Positions 7,737-17,210 of a DNA stretch of 39,919 bases are shown one piece after another. The stretch spans positions 1 to 39,919 of the forward strand of contig NZ_JONT01000018.1 of assembly GCF_000711975.1 (NCBI RefSeq), written 5' to 3'. The stretch comes from Desulfofalx alkaliphila DSM 12257. Its GTDB lineage: Bacteria; Bacillota; Desulfotomaculia; Desulfotomaculales; Desulfohalotomaculaceae. Made by a program: the position numbers and the translations under genes. The notes under the pieces were generated by a model that was not told where the DNA came from, did no database searches, and saw only the letters and a program-made list of their open reading frames with translations. Positions within the stretch are counted from its first letter, which is position 1; every line of letters starts with the position of its first letter.

Positions 7737-9074
7737 TTAGAGGTTATGTTTTTTTATAAAATCATTGATTACCTCAGTGAGATTGGGGCTGCCCACCTCG
7801 TCTAGCTCATAATGCACACGGGTACAAGGTTTATTAATGTTAATAACCCTGGTCAGATCAATTGGGGTGCCGATAATAACGGCATCGCAGTCGGTGTTGT
7901 TAATTGTTTCTTCCAGGTCTTTTAACTGCTGCTCGCCGTAGCCCATGGCAGGCAGCAGGGCACCAATGTCCTTGTAAGTTTCAAAGGTGTCCTTAAGCTT
8001 ACCTACAATATACGGGCGGGGATCTACCAGTTCCTTAGCGCCAAAACGCTGTGCCGCAATGGTTCCCGCCCCCAGCTTCATTTCACCATGGGTGAGGGTG
8101 GGGCCATCCTCCACCACCAGCACTCTCTTTCCTTTAATTAAATCCGCATTGTCCACGTTAATTTTAGATTCAGCCTTAATTATTACAGCCTTTGGATTTA
8201 CGCTTTTAATATTTTCTTCTACCATATTTATCGAATGGCCGTCGGCACTGTCAATTTTATTAATGATTGCCACATCCGCCGTTCTTAGGGCCACCTCTCC
8301 CGGATAGTAGTTTAATTCGTGGCCGGGGCGGTGCGGATCCAATACCGTGATGGCTAAATCCGGCTTGTAGAATGAAAAGTCATTGTTTCCGCCGTCCCAT
8401 AAAATAACATCGCAGCCGTCGGCGTCTTCTTCCGCCGCCCTTAAAATTGCCTCATAATCAACACCGGCGTATATAATGTTTCCCCTTATGACATGCGGTT
8501 CATATTCTTCCATTTCCTCCACGGTGCAATTGTGTTTCTTTAAATCCTCTAGGGTGGCAAATCTCTGCACCTTTTGTGCCGCAAGATCGCCATAGGGCAT
8601 TGGGTGTCTCACCGCAACCACTTTGAGATTATTTTCCATTAACAGTTCAATAACCTTGCGTGAGGTCTGGCTTTTTCCACAGCCGGTTCTTACGGCACAC
8701 ACCGAAATGACAGGCTTGCTGCTTTCTAACATTGTATAGCCGGGGCCCATAAGTTTAAAATCGGCACCCGCTGCATTTACAATGGCGCTTACACCCATCA
8801 CAGTTTGATAATTTACATCACTGTAGGCGAAAACACACTCATCTACCTCTAAGTCTTTAATTAGTTGAGGCAGCATATCCTGAGAATATATCGGAATACC
8901 TTCCGGATACAAACTGCCCGCCAGTTCAGCCGGGTATTTTCTGTTATCTATATCTGGGATTTGAGCGGCAGTAAAGGCCACCACCCTGTAATTTTCCTTG
9001 TCCCGATAATATGTATTAAAATTGTGGAAATCCCTTCCCGCAGCCCCAATAATGATCACATTTTTTCTATCCAT
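7737..9074 (-). CDS. Cyclic 2,3-diphosphoglycerate synthetase-like P-loop protein
   Basis: A 445-aa protein resembling archaeal cyclic 2,3-diphosphoglycerate synthetase and a related group of putative bacterial GTPases. The N-terminus has a Rossmann-like start (NVIIIGAAGRDFHNF). A P-loop RTGCGKSQTS lies at about residues 129-138, followed by IINKIDSA and a C-terminal domain with VIIGTPIDLTRVI. In Methanothermus the enzyme closes 2,3-diphosphoglycerate with ATP to make a thermoprotectant; the role of bacterial homologues is not established. The start at 9074 was chosen because AGGGGA lies 10 nt upstream; an in-frame start at 9107 lacks one. The gene is monocistronic, with a possible promoter at 9119-9148. 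Family call fairly sure, reaction unsure. Confidence 0.78.
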   Translation of the reverse strand: MDRKNVIIIGAAGRDFHNFNTYYRDKENYRVVAFTAAQIPDIDNRKYPAELAGSLYPEGIPIYSQDMLPQLIKDLEVDECVFAYSDVNYQTVMGVSAIVNAAGADFKLMGPGYTMLESSKPVISVCAVRTGCGKSQTSRKVIELLMENNLKVVAVRHPMPYGDLAAQKVQRFATLEDLKKHNCTVEEMEEYEPHVIRGNIIYAGVDYEAILRAAEEDADGCDVILWDGGNNDFSFYKPDLAITVLDPHRPGHELNYYPGEVALRTADVAIINKIDSADGHSINMVEENIKSVNPKAVIIKAESKINVDNADLIKGKRVLVVEDGPTLTHGEMKLGAGTIAAQRFGAKELVDPRPYIVGKLKDTFETYKDIGALLPAMGYGEQQLKDLEETINNTDCDAVIIGTPIDLTRVININKPCTRVHYELDEVGSPNLTEVINDFIKKHNL

Positions 9075-9118
9075 ACTGCAAACATCCCCTTTTGTATAAT
9101 CATTCATTCAACTAGTAT

Positions 9119-9148
9119 ATTTTACACCATAAACCCTACCCTTAACAA
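9119..9148 (-). promoter_or_regulatory. Possible promoter of the cDPG-synthetase-like gene
   Basis: Minus-strand TTGTTA (9143-9148) and TAAAAT (9119-9124) are separated by 18 bp, about 45 nt before the chosen start. Only four of six -35 bases match consensus. Confidence 0.35.
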
Positions 9149-9176
9149 TAGACATATTATGTATAATCATAATTTA

Positions 9177-9200
9177 AAGGGTTCGATAAATCGAACCCTT
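9177..9200 (-). terminator. Intrinsic terminator of the cdaA-cdaR-glmM operon
   Basis: AAGGGTTCGA (9177-9186) and TCGAACCCTT (9191-9200) form a perfect 10-bp stem with a 4-nt loop. Read leftwards it is followed by TAAATTAT. It lies 90 nt beyond the glmM stop. Confidence 0.6.
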
Positions 9201-9211
9201 ACATACATATG

Positions 9212-9275
9212 GATGGGACACCGCACCACAGAAAAGTTGAGCCCCAAGTAAAAATTGAGACCCCACAAAGATACA
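9212..9275. other. Possible insertion-sequence end remnant
   Basis: Between glmM and its terminator lie two similar segments, GTTGAGCCCCAAGTAA and ATTGAGACCCCACAAAG, in tandem. Repeated short terminal motifs of this kind are seen at the ends of IS21-family elements. No transposase gene or target duplication is visible, so this is a weak suggestion only. Confidence 0.22.
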
Positions 9276-9290
9276 TCCAAATTGATGTGT

Positions 9291-10628
9291 TTAACTCAAA
9301 CTTTTTACCAATGCCACCAATTTATCTACCACTTCGTTTAGCTTCTGCTCATCCTTTGCTTCGGCCATTACCCGCACCAGGGGTTCCGTACCCGATGGGC
9401 GTACCAAAACCCGTCCCTCACCCTGCAGGTACTTTTCCGCCTCGGCAATGGCTTGGGCCAGTTTTTCGTTTTCCATCACTGCATCTTTATCTTCCACCCG
9501 TACATTTTTTAAAAGTTGTGGATAGCGCTGCATTTGACCGGCCAGCTGGGCCAGCGATTGGCCTGTTTCTTTCAGCACCGACAATAATTGCAGTGAAGTA
9601 ATTACACCGTCCCCGGTGGTGTTATAGTCCAAAAAGATAATGTGACCCGACTGCTCACCGCCAAAGACCGCCTTAGCCTCCATCATTTTTTCCAAGACGT
9701 AGCGGTCGCCCACCTTGGTTTCCAACACCTTAATGTTGCTCTCTTTCAGGGCGGTATGCAGTCCAAGGTTGCTCATCACCGTTACCACCACCGTATCCAG
9801 GGGCAGTTTGCCTTTGCCTTTTAAATACTTGGCACAAATAACCATAATCTGATCGCCGTCCACCAAGCGGCCGTCGGCATCAACCGCCAGGCAGCGGTCA
9901 GCATCCCCGTCATAGGCAATACCAAGGTCGGCACCCTGTTCAACAACTTTTTTCATTAACACTTCCGGATGGGTAGAGCCGCAGCCATCGTTAATATTTA
10001 CACCGTCGGGGTAGCTAAAAATAGGTATTACCTCTGCACCCAATTCTTCAAGCACCTGGGGTGCCACCCGGTAGGCTGCGCCGTTGGCACAATCCACCAC
10101 TATTTTCAACCCCTTTAGGTTGCCGTCCACCGTTTTTCGGACATATTTAACATACCTGTCAACGGCATCATTTATTTGGTAGGCGCGGCCCAATTGGCCG
10201 GCCACCGGCGCAGGATATGAATATTGGTCGTTTAACACCAAAGATTCAATTTCTTCTTCTATTTCATCGCTCAGTTTGTAACCGCTGGGCCCAAAGAATT
10301 TAATGCCGTTGTCTTCCACCGGGTTGTGGGACGCTGAAATGACCACCCCCGCTGCCGCACCCAATTCTCTGGTTAAATAGGCTATGGCCGGCGTGGGCAC
10401 TATGCCAACCTTATAGACATCCACCCCCACCGAACAAATACCGGCCACCATGGCTGCTTCCAGCATATCACCGGATATTCTGGTATCCCTGCCTATTACC
10501 ACTCTATTTGCTTCACCTTGGCCGGCCAGCACCACGGCACCGGCACGACCCAGTTTAAAGGCCAGTTCCGGGGTCAGTTCGCGGTTGGCCACACCCCGCA
10601 CTCCGTCCGTACCAAAAAGTTTTGCCAT
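9291..10628 (-). CDS. glmM: Phosphoglucosamine mutase
   Basis: Converts glucosamine-6-phosphate to glucosamine-1-phosphate, the step before UDP-GlcNAc and so peptidoglycan. At 445 aa it has normal length. The active-site phosphoserine is Ser100 in VVISASHNP, the metal loop is YDGDADRC (about 239-246), and the C-terminal phosphate-binding loop is [12 protein letters not shown]. It is the third gene of the conserved cdaA-cdaR-glmM cluster; in other Firmicutes GlmM binds and inhibits CdaA, linking wall synthesis to c-di-AMP. The ATG follows AAAGGGGA. Unlike the first two genes it is set off by a 120-bp gap that holds a near-perfect promoter, so it can be expressed independently. Confidence 0.97.
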   Translation of the reverse strand: MAKLFGTDGVRGVANRELTPELAFKLGRAGAVVLAGQGEANRVVIGRDTRISGDMLEAAMVAGICSVGVDVYKVGIVPTPAIAYLTRELGAAAGVVISASHNPVEDNGIKFFGPSGYKLSDEIEEEIESLVLNDQYSYPAPVAGQLGRAYQINDAVDRYVKYVRKTVDGNLKGLKIVVDCANGAAYRVAPQVLEELGAEVIPIFSYPDGVNINDGCGSTHPEVLMKKVVEQGADLGIAYDGDADRCLAVDADGRLVDGDQIMVICAKYLKGKGKLPLDTVVVTVMSNLGLHTALKESNIKVLETKVGDRYVLEKMMEAKAVFGGEQSGHIIFLDYNTTGDGVITSLQLLSVLKETGQSLAQLAGQMQRYPQLLKNVRVEDKDAVMENEKLAQAIAEAEKYLQGEGRVLVRPSGTEPLVRVMAEAKDEQKLNEVVDKLVALVKSLS

Positions 10629-10683
10629 AGTATTCCCCTTTCAAAAAACCTAATAATGGCATTTTGCATAATGAAACAATGCT

Positions 10684-10713
10684 ATTATACTTGCCGGCAA
10701 ATGCCATTGTCAA
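10684..10713 (-). promoter_or_regulatory. Consensus sigma-A promoter of glmM
   Basis: Minus-strand TTGACA (10708-10713) and TATAAT (10684-10689) are both perfect, with an 18-bp spacer. The spacer holds a 10-bp palindrome TTGCCGGCAA (10691-10700). The predicted start lies about 50 nt before the glmM ATG. A perfect 10-bp inverted repeat flanks the promoter: GCATTTTGCA (10659-10668) and TGCAAAATGC (10737-10746). Confidence 0.8.
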
Positions 10714-10748
10714 TTTTTTGCTATATTATATATTTCTGCAAAATGCAC

Positions 10749-11732
10749 TTACTGCTCTCTTTGCTCCTCTGCCTCCCCATCGCCTTCCGGCGGCTGTTCC
10801 GGTGTCGTTGACTTAGGTTTTTGAACCAACTCCACCTTTACCTCCGTCTTGTCCGGCTGCAGCAGCACTGCGTTCTGGGGCAGTTGCAAGTTTACAGTGC
10901 GCTTTACATTGTCCTTTAGGCCATTTAGGTTTATTGGTTCGGTGACTACTTCTGATATTCGGGCCAGCACCTCTGCGGAGGCGTAAACCTGTACCACCGC
11001 CGGCTCTGCCGCCGTTGAGCTCACCTGGTATTCCTCATCAGGGGCGCCGATGGTGCTTACACGAATTGGCACAGTTTTGTGGGGCACACTCACATTAATG
11101 GGCACAACCACCCGCACCACTTCAGGGGAAAGCCGCACCTGCCCCTGATGTATTGTTATTGGCAGGGAATAATCTATATTTTGATTGGCCCCCTCCACAT
11201 TTACCGTTACGGGTACCTGCTCTATGGCATTGACCAGCCTGCCGGGACCCCGGGCCAGCACAGCGTTGGGCACTATGAGAGGATCCCCGGCGGAAAAACC
11301 GGGCTGGGGGTTACCCTGCAAAAAGACCTGCACCGGCACCTGTTTTTGTACCATCTGGTCAATGGTTACCGCAACGGTATTGGGAATAACCTGTGCCACT
11401 TGAACACCCGGCGGGGCAGTTACCTGTACCGGCAGCATGTTTTCCCCCATGGTCGCTTCAGAAAAATCCACCACTGCCCTGAAGTCTTCCGGTGCCAACC
11501 CTGCAACCCTGAGATTAATTGTATTTACGCGCACACTTACCCGATCCGGCAAACCCTCCGCTATCATCTCCTCGGGCAGGTTTACCGCCTCCAGTGCCAC
11601 GCGGAATTCCTGTTCTTGTAGGGGGCTTTGCACATTGTTCACATACACCCACAGTATCACTGCAATCATAAGGGATACCAGCATCAGTGAATATCTTTGC
11701 CAAGCCCTGGATTTAAAGTTAAACAGCTTCAT
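10749..11732 (-). CDS. cdaR: CdaR, YbbR-domain regulator of diadenylate cyclase
   Basis: Membrane-anchored extracytoplasmic protein (327 aa) that modulates the c-di-AMP synthase CdaA. It has one N-terminal membrane helix (about residues 15-33, LMLVSLMIAVILWVYV) followed by several YbbR repeats, recognisable from recurring patterns such as PVQVFLQG, PVTVNVEG and PIRVSTIG. The C-terminus is a low-complexity acidic tail rich in Pro and Glu. Its ATG overlaps the cdaA stop (ATGA, 11729-11732), indicating translational coupling and fixed stoichiometry. Family members usually carry three to four YbbR repeats; the length here fits. Confidence 0.93.
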   Translation of the reverse strand: MKLFNFKSRAWQRYSLMLVSLMIAVILWVYVNNVQSPLQEQEFRVALEAVNLPEEMIAEGLPDRVSVRVNTINLRVAGLAPEDFRAVVDFSEATMGENMLPVQVTAPPGVQVAQVIPNTVAVTIDQMVQKQVPVQVFLQGNPQPGFSAGDPLIVPNAVLARGPGRLVNAIEQVPVTVNVEGANQNIDYSLPITIHQGQVRLSPEVVRVVVPINVSVPHKTVPIRVSTIGAPDEEYQVSSTAAEPAVVQVYASAEVLARISEVVTEPINLNGLKDNVKRTVNLQLPQNAVLLQPDKTEVKVELVQKPKSTTPEQPPEGDGEAEEQREQ

Positions 11733-12556
11733 TGGCTACCACCGCTTCTCTTCCAGAAATTTGTCAAGTTGGGGGCAGGTTTTGGTTGTAAAGATTCAAT
11801 TAGCCGCTGTTTTAAGGTGGACTCGTCAAGCATTCTGTGCAGCACTCCCTCATGGGCCAGGGAAATATCACCGGTCTCTTCGGAAACAATAATGGTCAGG
11901 GCATCGGAATACTCTGTGATGCCCACCCCTGCCCGGTGGCGGGTACCTAAATTATGGCCCAGCTGGCTTTCGGTTAGGGGTAAAAAACAAGCCGCCGCGG
12001 CAACCCTGTCGCCCCTAATAATACAGGCACCGTCATGCAGGGGCGTTTTGGGCACAAAAAGGTTGACGATGAATTCAGAACTAATTAAACCGTCTATTCT
12101 TACACCGGTATCAATATATTCTTCTAAACCGGTGATCCGTTCAATTACTATCAAGGCACCCATGTTATTTTTAGAAAGCACCTGCACTGCCCGCACCACT
12201 TCATTGATCATCCGTGACTTATCCTCTTCCCCCATGTTGATCAGGCTGCGGGCAAAAAATTTACCCCGGCCCAATTGTTCCAAGGCCCGGCGCAATTCCG
12301 GGTGGAAGACAATGGGCAGAGCAACCACCAAGGCAAACATGGTTTGGGTGAGCAGCCAGTTAATGGTATGCAGCTGCAGCCAACTGCTTAAGGTGGTGGC
12401 CACAAGCAGTACCACAATTCCTTTTATCAGCTGTACTGCACGGGTGCCTTTGATTACCTGCATCAGCTTGTACAGGACAAAGGCCACAATCAAAATATCA
12501 AGTATACTGATAAAAGAAAAAGGTATATTATTTAAAGCCTGCAGTTGGTCAAGCAA
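11729..12556 (-). CDS. cdaA: Diadenylate cyclase CdaA
   Basis: Makes cyclic di-AMP from two ATP. At 275 aa it has the standard CdaA plan: three N-terminal membrane helices (about residues 10-85) and a DAC catalytic domain with the two signature motifs, DGA (175-177) and GTRHR (204-208). It is the first gene of cdaA-cdaR-glmM. The start is a TTG with GGAGG 8 nt upstream; no nearby ATG fits. A TATAAT at 12616-12621 (minus strand) with a weak -35 may be the promoter. c-di-AMP controls potassium and osmolyte transport and wall homeostasis in Firmicutes. Confidence 0.96.
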   Translation of the reverse strand: MLDQLQALNNIPFSFISILDILIVAFVLYKLMQVIKGTRAVQLIKGIVVLLVATTLSSWLQLHTINWLLTQTMFALVVALPIVFHPELRRALEQLGRGKFFARSLINMGEEDKSRMINEVVRAVQVLSKNNMGALIVIERITGLEEYIDTGVRIDGLISSEFIVNLFVPKTPLHDGACIIRGDRVAAAACFLPLTESQLGHNLGTRHRAGVGITEYSDALTIIVSEETGDISLAHEGVLHRMLDESTLKQRLIESLQPKPAPNLTNFWKRSGGSQ

Positions 12557-12615
12557 GGACCCACCCTCCTTAGCAGCGGTGTTTGTAAAAACCGTAAAAG
12601 TTTAAAAGCACCTTT

Positions 12616-12621
12616 ATTATA
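12616..12621 (-). promoter_or_regulatory. Candidate -10 box of the cdaA operon
   Basis: TATAAT on the minus strand, 60 nt before the cdaA start. The best -35 candidate 17 bp upstream, TTTAAC, matches consensus poorly. Confidence 0.35.
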
Positions 12622-12671
12622 CTATTAATATGCCCCGGGTTAAATAATGTAGCGTGATAAAATGTTGAAAA

Positions 12672-12704
12672 CAGTAAAAGAGGCACTAAAATTTGTGCCC
12701 CTTT
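12672..12704 (-). terminator. Intrinsic terminator of the ilv-leu-cimA operon
   Basis: Read leftwards, AAAGGGGCAC pairs with GTGCCTCTTT (one mismatch) around an 8-nt loop and ends in a short T-run. It lies 28 nt after the cimA stop and before the cdaA promoter. Confidence 0.7.
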
Positions 12705-12732
12705 AAATAATATATGTTGTAAATATTCGCCC

Positions 12733-14298
12733 TTAGTTTTCATTTTCCAACAGGCCGTAGGCCATACTGTCTGCCAAGGCCTGCCAACTGGCTTCTATAA
12801 TGTTAGTGGATACCCCGACGGTGCTCCAGGAACGGCGCCCGTCGCCGGTTTCAATTAACACCCTTACCAGCGCCTCGGTGCCGGCCTTTTCATCCAGCAC
12901 CCGCACCTTATAGTCATTTAGCTTCATATCATTTACTGCGGGATATACCCCCACCAGGGCTTTGCGCAGGGCGTTATCCAAGGCGTTTACCGGACCGTTG
13001 CCTTCGGCTGCGGTATGCACCACGTCATCCTTGACCTTCATTTTAATTACAGCCTCGGAATATACCGGCTGGTCTTCTTTAAGTTCCATAATAATGCGTA
13101 TGTTTTGCAGTGAAAAGGGTTCCTTATAGCCGTTAAAGACCCTGCGCATCAATAACTCAAAGGACCCCTCCGCCGCTTCAAACTGGTAGCCTTTATTCTC
13201 TAAATGTTTAATTTCCTCTAGCAGCTGGCGGCTCTCAGGGCTTTGTTTTTCCATGTTCACATTGAGTTCTTTAAATTTATACAATAGGTTTGAAATACCT
13301 GATAACTCAGATACCAAAACCTTGCGCTGGTTGCCCACCTGTTCCGGCTCCATGTGCTCATAGGTGGATGCGTTTTTCATCAAGGCGCTAACATGAATGC
13401 CGCCCTTGTGGGCAAAGGCACTGCTGCCCACAAAGGGTTGGGTGGGGTTGGGGTTGACATTGGCCACCTCACTGACATAGCGGGACATTTCAGTTAAATG
13501 CACCATCTTTTCTTGGGGTATGCTCTGGATCTTGTATTTGAAATTTAAGTTGGGAATAACCGAGCACAGGTTAGCGTTGCCGCACCTTTCCCCGTAACCG
13601 TTTACCGTGCCCTGCACCTGGCTTGCCCCGGCCTTTACCGCCATGAGGCTGTTGGCCACCGCCAATTCACAGTCGTTGTGGGCGTGGATGCCCAGCGGCA
13701 CCTTGATCTGGCGGGCAACTTCCTTCACAATTTCATAGACCTCATTGGGCATGGTGCCCCCGTTGGTGTCGCACAGCACCACCGTCCGGGCCCCACCGCG
13801 GCAGGCCGCTTCCAGGGTGGCCATGGCGTACCGGCTGTTGGCCTTGTAGCCGTCAAAAAAGTGTTCTGCATCGTAAATTACTTCCAAGCCTTGGCTTTTA
13901 AGGTAGGCAAGGGTCTCCTCAATCATCTTTAGGTTTTCTTCCAGGCTTGTTTTTAGGGCCTGGGTCACATGAAAATCCCAGGACTTGCCAAATATGGCCG
14001 CAGCTTTTACTCCGCTTTCTATAATTGCCTTTAAATTGGCATCCTCCCAAACGCCTATGCCCGGCTTGCGGGTACTGCCAAAGGCGGTGACAAGGGCATT
14101 TTTAAACCGGTATTGGCTTATTTTTTGAAAAAATTCCATATCCTTGGGGTTAGAACCTGGCCAACCACCTTCGATATAGTGAAAGCCCATGGCATCCAGT
14201 TTCAATGCTATTTTAATTTTGTCATCCACTGACAGTGAAATACCCTCTCCTTGGGTGCCATCCCGCAGGGTTGTATCATATATCTCTACCGTTGGCAA
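12733..14298 (-). CDS. cimA: Citramalate synthase
   Basis: Condenses pyruvate with acetyl-CoA to (R)-citramalate, the first step of threonine-independent isoleucine synthesis. At 521 aa it matches the long CimA form and not 2-isopropylmalate synthase. The catalytic motif is DTTLRDGTQGEG near the N-terminus, the metal site is HAHNDCELAVAN, and a C-terminal LeuA-type allosteric domain holds NALDNALRKAL. It ends the operon after leuB, whose product, with LeuCD, can carry citramalate on to 2-oxobutyrate. Start is TTG (14296-14298) with GGGAGTGA 7 nt before it. No threonine deaminase gene is in the window. Confidence 0.93.
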   Translation of the reverse strand: MPTVEIYDTTLRDGTQGEGISLSVDDKIKIALKLDAMGFHYIEGGWPGSNPKDMEFFQKISQYRFKNALVTAFGSTRKPGIGVWEDANLKAIIESGVKAAAIFGKSWDFHVTQALKTSLEENLKMIEETLAYLKSQGLEVIYDAEHFFDGYKANSRYAMATLEAACRGGARTVVLCDTNGGTMPNEVYEIVKEVARQIKVPLGIHAHNDCELAVANSLMAVKAGASQVQGTVNGYGERCGNANLCSVIPNLNFKYKIQSIPQEKMVHLTEMSRYVSEVANVNPNPTQPFVGSSAFAHKGGIHVSALMKNASTYEHMEPEQVGNQRKVLVSELSGISNLLYKFKELNVNMEKQSPESRQLLEEIKHLENKGYQFEAAEGSFELLMRRVFNGYKEPFSLQNIRIIMELKEDQPVYSEAVIKMKVKDDVVHTAAEGNGPVNALDNALRKALVGVYPAVNDMKLNDYKVRVLDEKAGTEALVRVLIETGDGRRSWSTVGVSTNIIEASWQALADSMAYGLLENEN

Positions 14299-14322
14299 AG
14301 TTCAATCACTCCCATACATCAC

Positions 14323-15390
14323 TTATAATTCATTTATCACCAGGTCTCCCATTTCCTCGGTGCCCACCTGTTTCATTCCCGGCTGCATAATATCCCCGGT
14401 GCGGTAACCCTTTGCTAACACCTTGGCAACGGCCTCTTCCACCGCCCGGGCTTCTTCTTCCATATTAAAGGTAATGCGCAGCATCATGGCGGCAGACAGT
14501 ATGGTCGCCAAGGGATTGGCCAGGTTTTTCCCTGCCAGGTCCGGGGCTGAGCCATGGATTGGTTCGTACAGGGCCACCCGGCCGCCAACGCTGGCCGAGG
14601 GCAGCATGCCGATGGAACCGGTCAGCTGGGCTGCCAGATCCGTCAATATATCGCCAAACATATTCTCCGTTACCATCACATCAAACTGCTTTGGCGCCCG
14701 CACCAACTGCATGGCGCAGTTGTCCACATACATGTGTTCCAGTTCCACCTGGGGGTACTCCGGTGCAAGGCCCGCCACCACCTCCCGCCAGTGGCGGGAA
14801 GATTCCAGCACGTTGGCCTTATCCACCGATGTAACCTTGCCCCGGCGCTTTTGGGCCAGCTCAAAGGCCAGCTTTGCCACCCGCTTAATTTCCGGGGTGG
14901 TGTATACCAAGGTATCAACTACCCTAAAGCCTTCGTCGATGGCTTCCTTTTTCTTTTCACCAAAGTAGAGGCCCCCGGTCAGTTCCCGAACAACCATAAT
15001 ATCGAGATTTGATACCACCTCGTTCTTTAAGGTGGAGGCATCGGCCAGTTGGGGAAACACCCTCACCGGCCGCAGGTTGGCGTAAAGCCCCAGCTCTTTT
15101 CTCAGGGGCAGCAGGGCACCTAGCTCAGGGCGCAGTTCCACCGGCAGCTTTTCCCACTGGGGACCGCCCACTGCGCCCAGCAGCACCGCATCGCTTTTTT
15201 TACAAAGGGCCAGCGTTTCCTCCGGCAGCGGATGCCCCTTTTGATCATAGGCCGCTCCGCCAATTAAAGCCTTTTCAAACTCAAAGTGCCGGCCGAACTT
15301 TTTCTCCACAGCCTTAATTACCTTTAAGGCCTGGGGCACTATTTCGGCGCCGATGCCGTCGCCGGGCAGTACCGCAATTTTAGCCATCAT
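14323..15390 (-). CDS. leuB: 3-isopropylmalate dehydrogenase
   Basis: NAD-dependent decarboxylating dehydrogenase of leucine synthesis, 355 aa. It has the N-terminal [14 protein letters not shown], the substrate-binding Arg-rich region LRPVRVFP, and the Mg-binding segment [13 protein letters not shown]. The C-terminal cofactor loop is [14 protein letters not shown]. The gene overlaps the end of leuD by 11 bp, so the two are translationally linked. In this operon it probably also oxidises methylmalate in the citramalate branch to isoleucine. Confidence 0.96.
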   Translation of the reverse strand: MMAKIAVLPGDGIGAEIVPQALKVIKAVEKKFGRHFEFEKALIGGAAYDQKGHPLPEETLALCKKSDAVLLGAVGGPQWEKLPVELRPELGALLPLRKELGLYANLRPVRVFPQLADASTLKNEVVSNLDIMVVRELTGGLYFGEKKKEAIDEGFRVVDTLVYTTPEIKRVAKLAFELAQKRRGKVTSVDKANVLESSRHWREVVAGLAPEYPQVELEHMYVDNCAMQLVRAPKQFDVMVTENMFGDILTDLAAQLTGSIGMLPSASVGGRVALYEPIHGSAPDLAGKNLANPLATILSAAMMLRITFNMEEEARAVEEAVAKVLAKGYRTGDIMQPGMKQVGTEEMGDLVINEL

Positions 15391-15880
15391 TCTTCACCCT
15401 TTTTGCCACATAGTTTATCAGTCCGCCGGAGGCAATGATGTGCTGCATAAATTCAGGCACGGCGGTGGCCCGGTAGCTTTCATTTTGGGTTAAATTTTTA
15501 ATTTCGCCGGTGTCTGCATTAACCTCCAGCCTATCGCCGGGCTGTATTCTATCTGCCCCGGCGGCACATTCAAAGATGGGCAGGCCAATGTTTAAGGCGT
15601 TTCTGTAAAATATGCGGGCAAAGGACTTTGCAATAACACAGGATATACCGGCAGCCTTAATGGCAATGGGGGCATGCTCCCGGGAACTGCCGCAGCCAAA
15701 GTTTTTGCCGGCCACTATTATGTCACCGGCCTCAATATTTTTGTAGAAATTGGGGTCCGCATCCTCCATACAGTGCTTTGCCAACTCCGCCGGGTCTGAT
15801 GTGTTGAGGTGGCGGGCAGGTATAATTACGTCGGTATCTATATCATGGCCAAATTTCCATGCCTTTCCGTTTAGCTTCAA
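15380..15880 (-). CDS. leuD: 3-isopropylmalate dehydratase small subunit
   Basis: Small (swivelling) subunit of the aconitase-type isomerase that turns 2-isopropylmalate into 3-isopropylmalate. At 166 aa it is the short archaeal-type form; the enterobacterial one is about 200 aa. Motifs [15 protein letters not shown] and [12 protein letters not shown] are intact, the latter holding the substrate-binding Ser and Arg. The start is TTG at 15880, with GGAGG 9 nt upstream inside the end of leuC. Works with the product of the preceding gene and probably also hydrates citramalate-derived citraconate. Confidence 0.95.
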   Translation of the reverse strand: MKLNGKAWKFGHDIDTDVIIPARHLNTSDPAELAKHCMEDADPNFYKNIEAGDIIVAGKNFGCGSSREHAPIAIKAAGISCVIAKSFARIFYRNALNIGLPIFECAAGADRIQPGDRLEVNADTGEIKNLTQNESYRATAVPEFMQHIIASGGLINYVAKRVKNDG

Positions 15881-15881
15881 T

Positions 15882-17144
15882 TTAATCTACCTCCTCAGGG
15901 CTGGCAATACGGCCCAGGATGGCTGACGCCGCAGCCACTGCCGGGTTAGACAGGTATATTTCACTTTCGGGATGCCCCATACGGCCCACAAAGTTGCGGT
16001 TGGTGGTGGCTATTGCCCGCTCGCCCTTGGCCAGAATTCCCATGTGACCGCCCAGGCATGGGCCGCAGGTGGGGGTGCTCACCGCAGCACCGGCATCGAT
16101 GAAGATTTCTATTAAGCCTTCGCCCATGGCCTGGCGGTAAATTTCTTGGGTGCCGGGGAAGATAATCATGCGCACATCCCTGTGTACCTTTTTACCCTTC
16201 AGCACCTCTGCCGCCAGCCGCAGGTCTTCCATACGGCCGTTGGTACAGGAGCCAATCACCGCCTGGTCAATTTTTACATCCCCCGCCTGGCTTACCGGGC
16301 GGGTATTTTCCGGCAGGTGGGGGAAGGCCACCACCGGCTCAATTTCACTGACATCAATTTCGTAAACCTCTGCGTATTTAGCATCGGGATCGCTTTCATA
16401 GAAGGTAACAGGGAATTTGGACCTGCCTTCCACATAGGCCCTGGTCTTTTCGTCCGGCTCAATAATGCCGGTTTTAGCACCGGCCTCAACGGCCATGTTG
16501 CACATGGTGAATCTTCCGTCCATGGAAAGTTCTTTAATGACCGGACCGGTAAACTCCATTACCTTATAAAGGGCACCGTCCACACCGATTTTTCCAATGG
16601 TGTATAGGATTAGGTCCTTACCCCCCACCCAGGGATTTAATTTACCGTGGTAGACAAACTTAATGCTTTCAGGTACCTTAAACCACGTTTCGCCCAGGGC
16701 CATGGCTGCCGCCATGTCGGTACTGCCCGAACCGGTGGCAAAGGCACCCAGGGCACCGTAGGTACAGGTGTGTGAGTCGGCCCCAATTACCACGTCGCCG
16801 GGGCCCACCAGGCCCTGTTCCGGCAGCAGGCAGTGTTCTATACCCATACGCCCCACTTCGAAATAGTTAGTTATCTTGTACTCCTTGGCAAACTCCCGCA
16901 GTATCTTTGCCTGCTCCGCTGATTTTATATCTTTATTGGGAGTAAAGTGGTCGGGCACCAGGGCAACCCGGTGCCGGTCAAACACCTTATCCACACCGAT
17001 TTTGGCAAATTCCCGGATAGCCACCGGGGCTGTGATGTCGTTGCCCAGTACCAAATCAACCTTGGCATTGATTAGTTGGCCCGGTTCCACCCGGTCTTTT
17101 CCTGCATGGGCAGCCAGTATCTTTTCTGCTATTGTCATGGGCAT
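15882..17144 (-). CDS. leuC: 3-isopropylmalate dehydratase large subunit
   Basis: [4Fe-4S] large subunit of isopropylmalate isomerase, 420 aa. This is the shorter LeuC/HacA-type form found with short LeuD proteins. Cluster-ligand cysteines appear in GSCTNGR and in [25 protein letters not shown] is characteristic of the family. The first ATG is used (GGTGA 9 nt upstream); a second ATG is two codons later. It is separated from leuD by one base and from leuA by 66 bp without a terminator. Confidence 0.96.
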   Translation of the reverse strand: MPMTIAEKILAAHAGKDRVEPGQLINAKVDLVLGNDITAPVAIREFAKIGVDKVFDRHRVALVPDHFTPNKDIKSAEQAKILREFAKEYKITNYFEVGRMGIEHCLLPEQGLVGPGDVVIGADSHTCTYGALGAFATGSGSTDMAAAMALGETWFKVPESIKFVYHGKLNPWVGGKDLILYTIGKIGVDGALYKVMEFTGPVIKELSMDGRFTMCNMAVEAGAKTGIIEPDEKTRAYVEGRSKFPVTFYESDPDAKYAEVYEIDVSEIEPVVAFPHLPENTRPVSQAGDVKIDQAVIGSCTNGRMEDLRLAAEVLKGKKVHRDVRMIIFPGTQEIYRQAMGEGLIEIFIDAGAAVSTPTCGPCLGGHMGILAKGERAIATTNRNFVGRMGHPESEIYLSNPAVAAASAILGRIASPEEVD

Positions 17145-17210
17145 GATATATATTCACCTACACTTTTTAATAAGTTCTTTAATCCATATTAATAATTGAA
17201 GATTTACTCC

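Noticed and set aside
9177-9200. Possible tRNA T-arm (GTTCGA...TCGAACC)
   Set aside because: It is a simple perfect hairpin; no acceptor, D or anticodon arms can be drawn around it.
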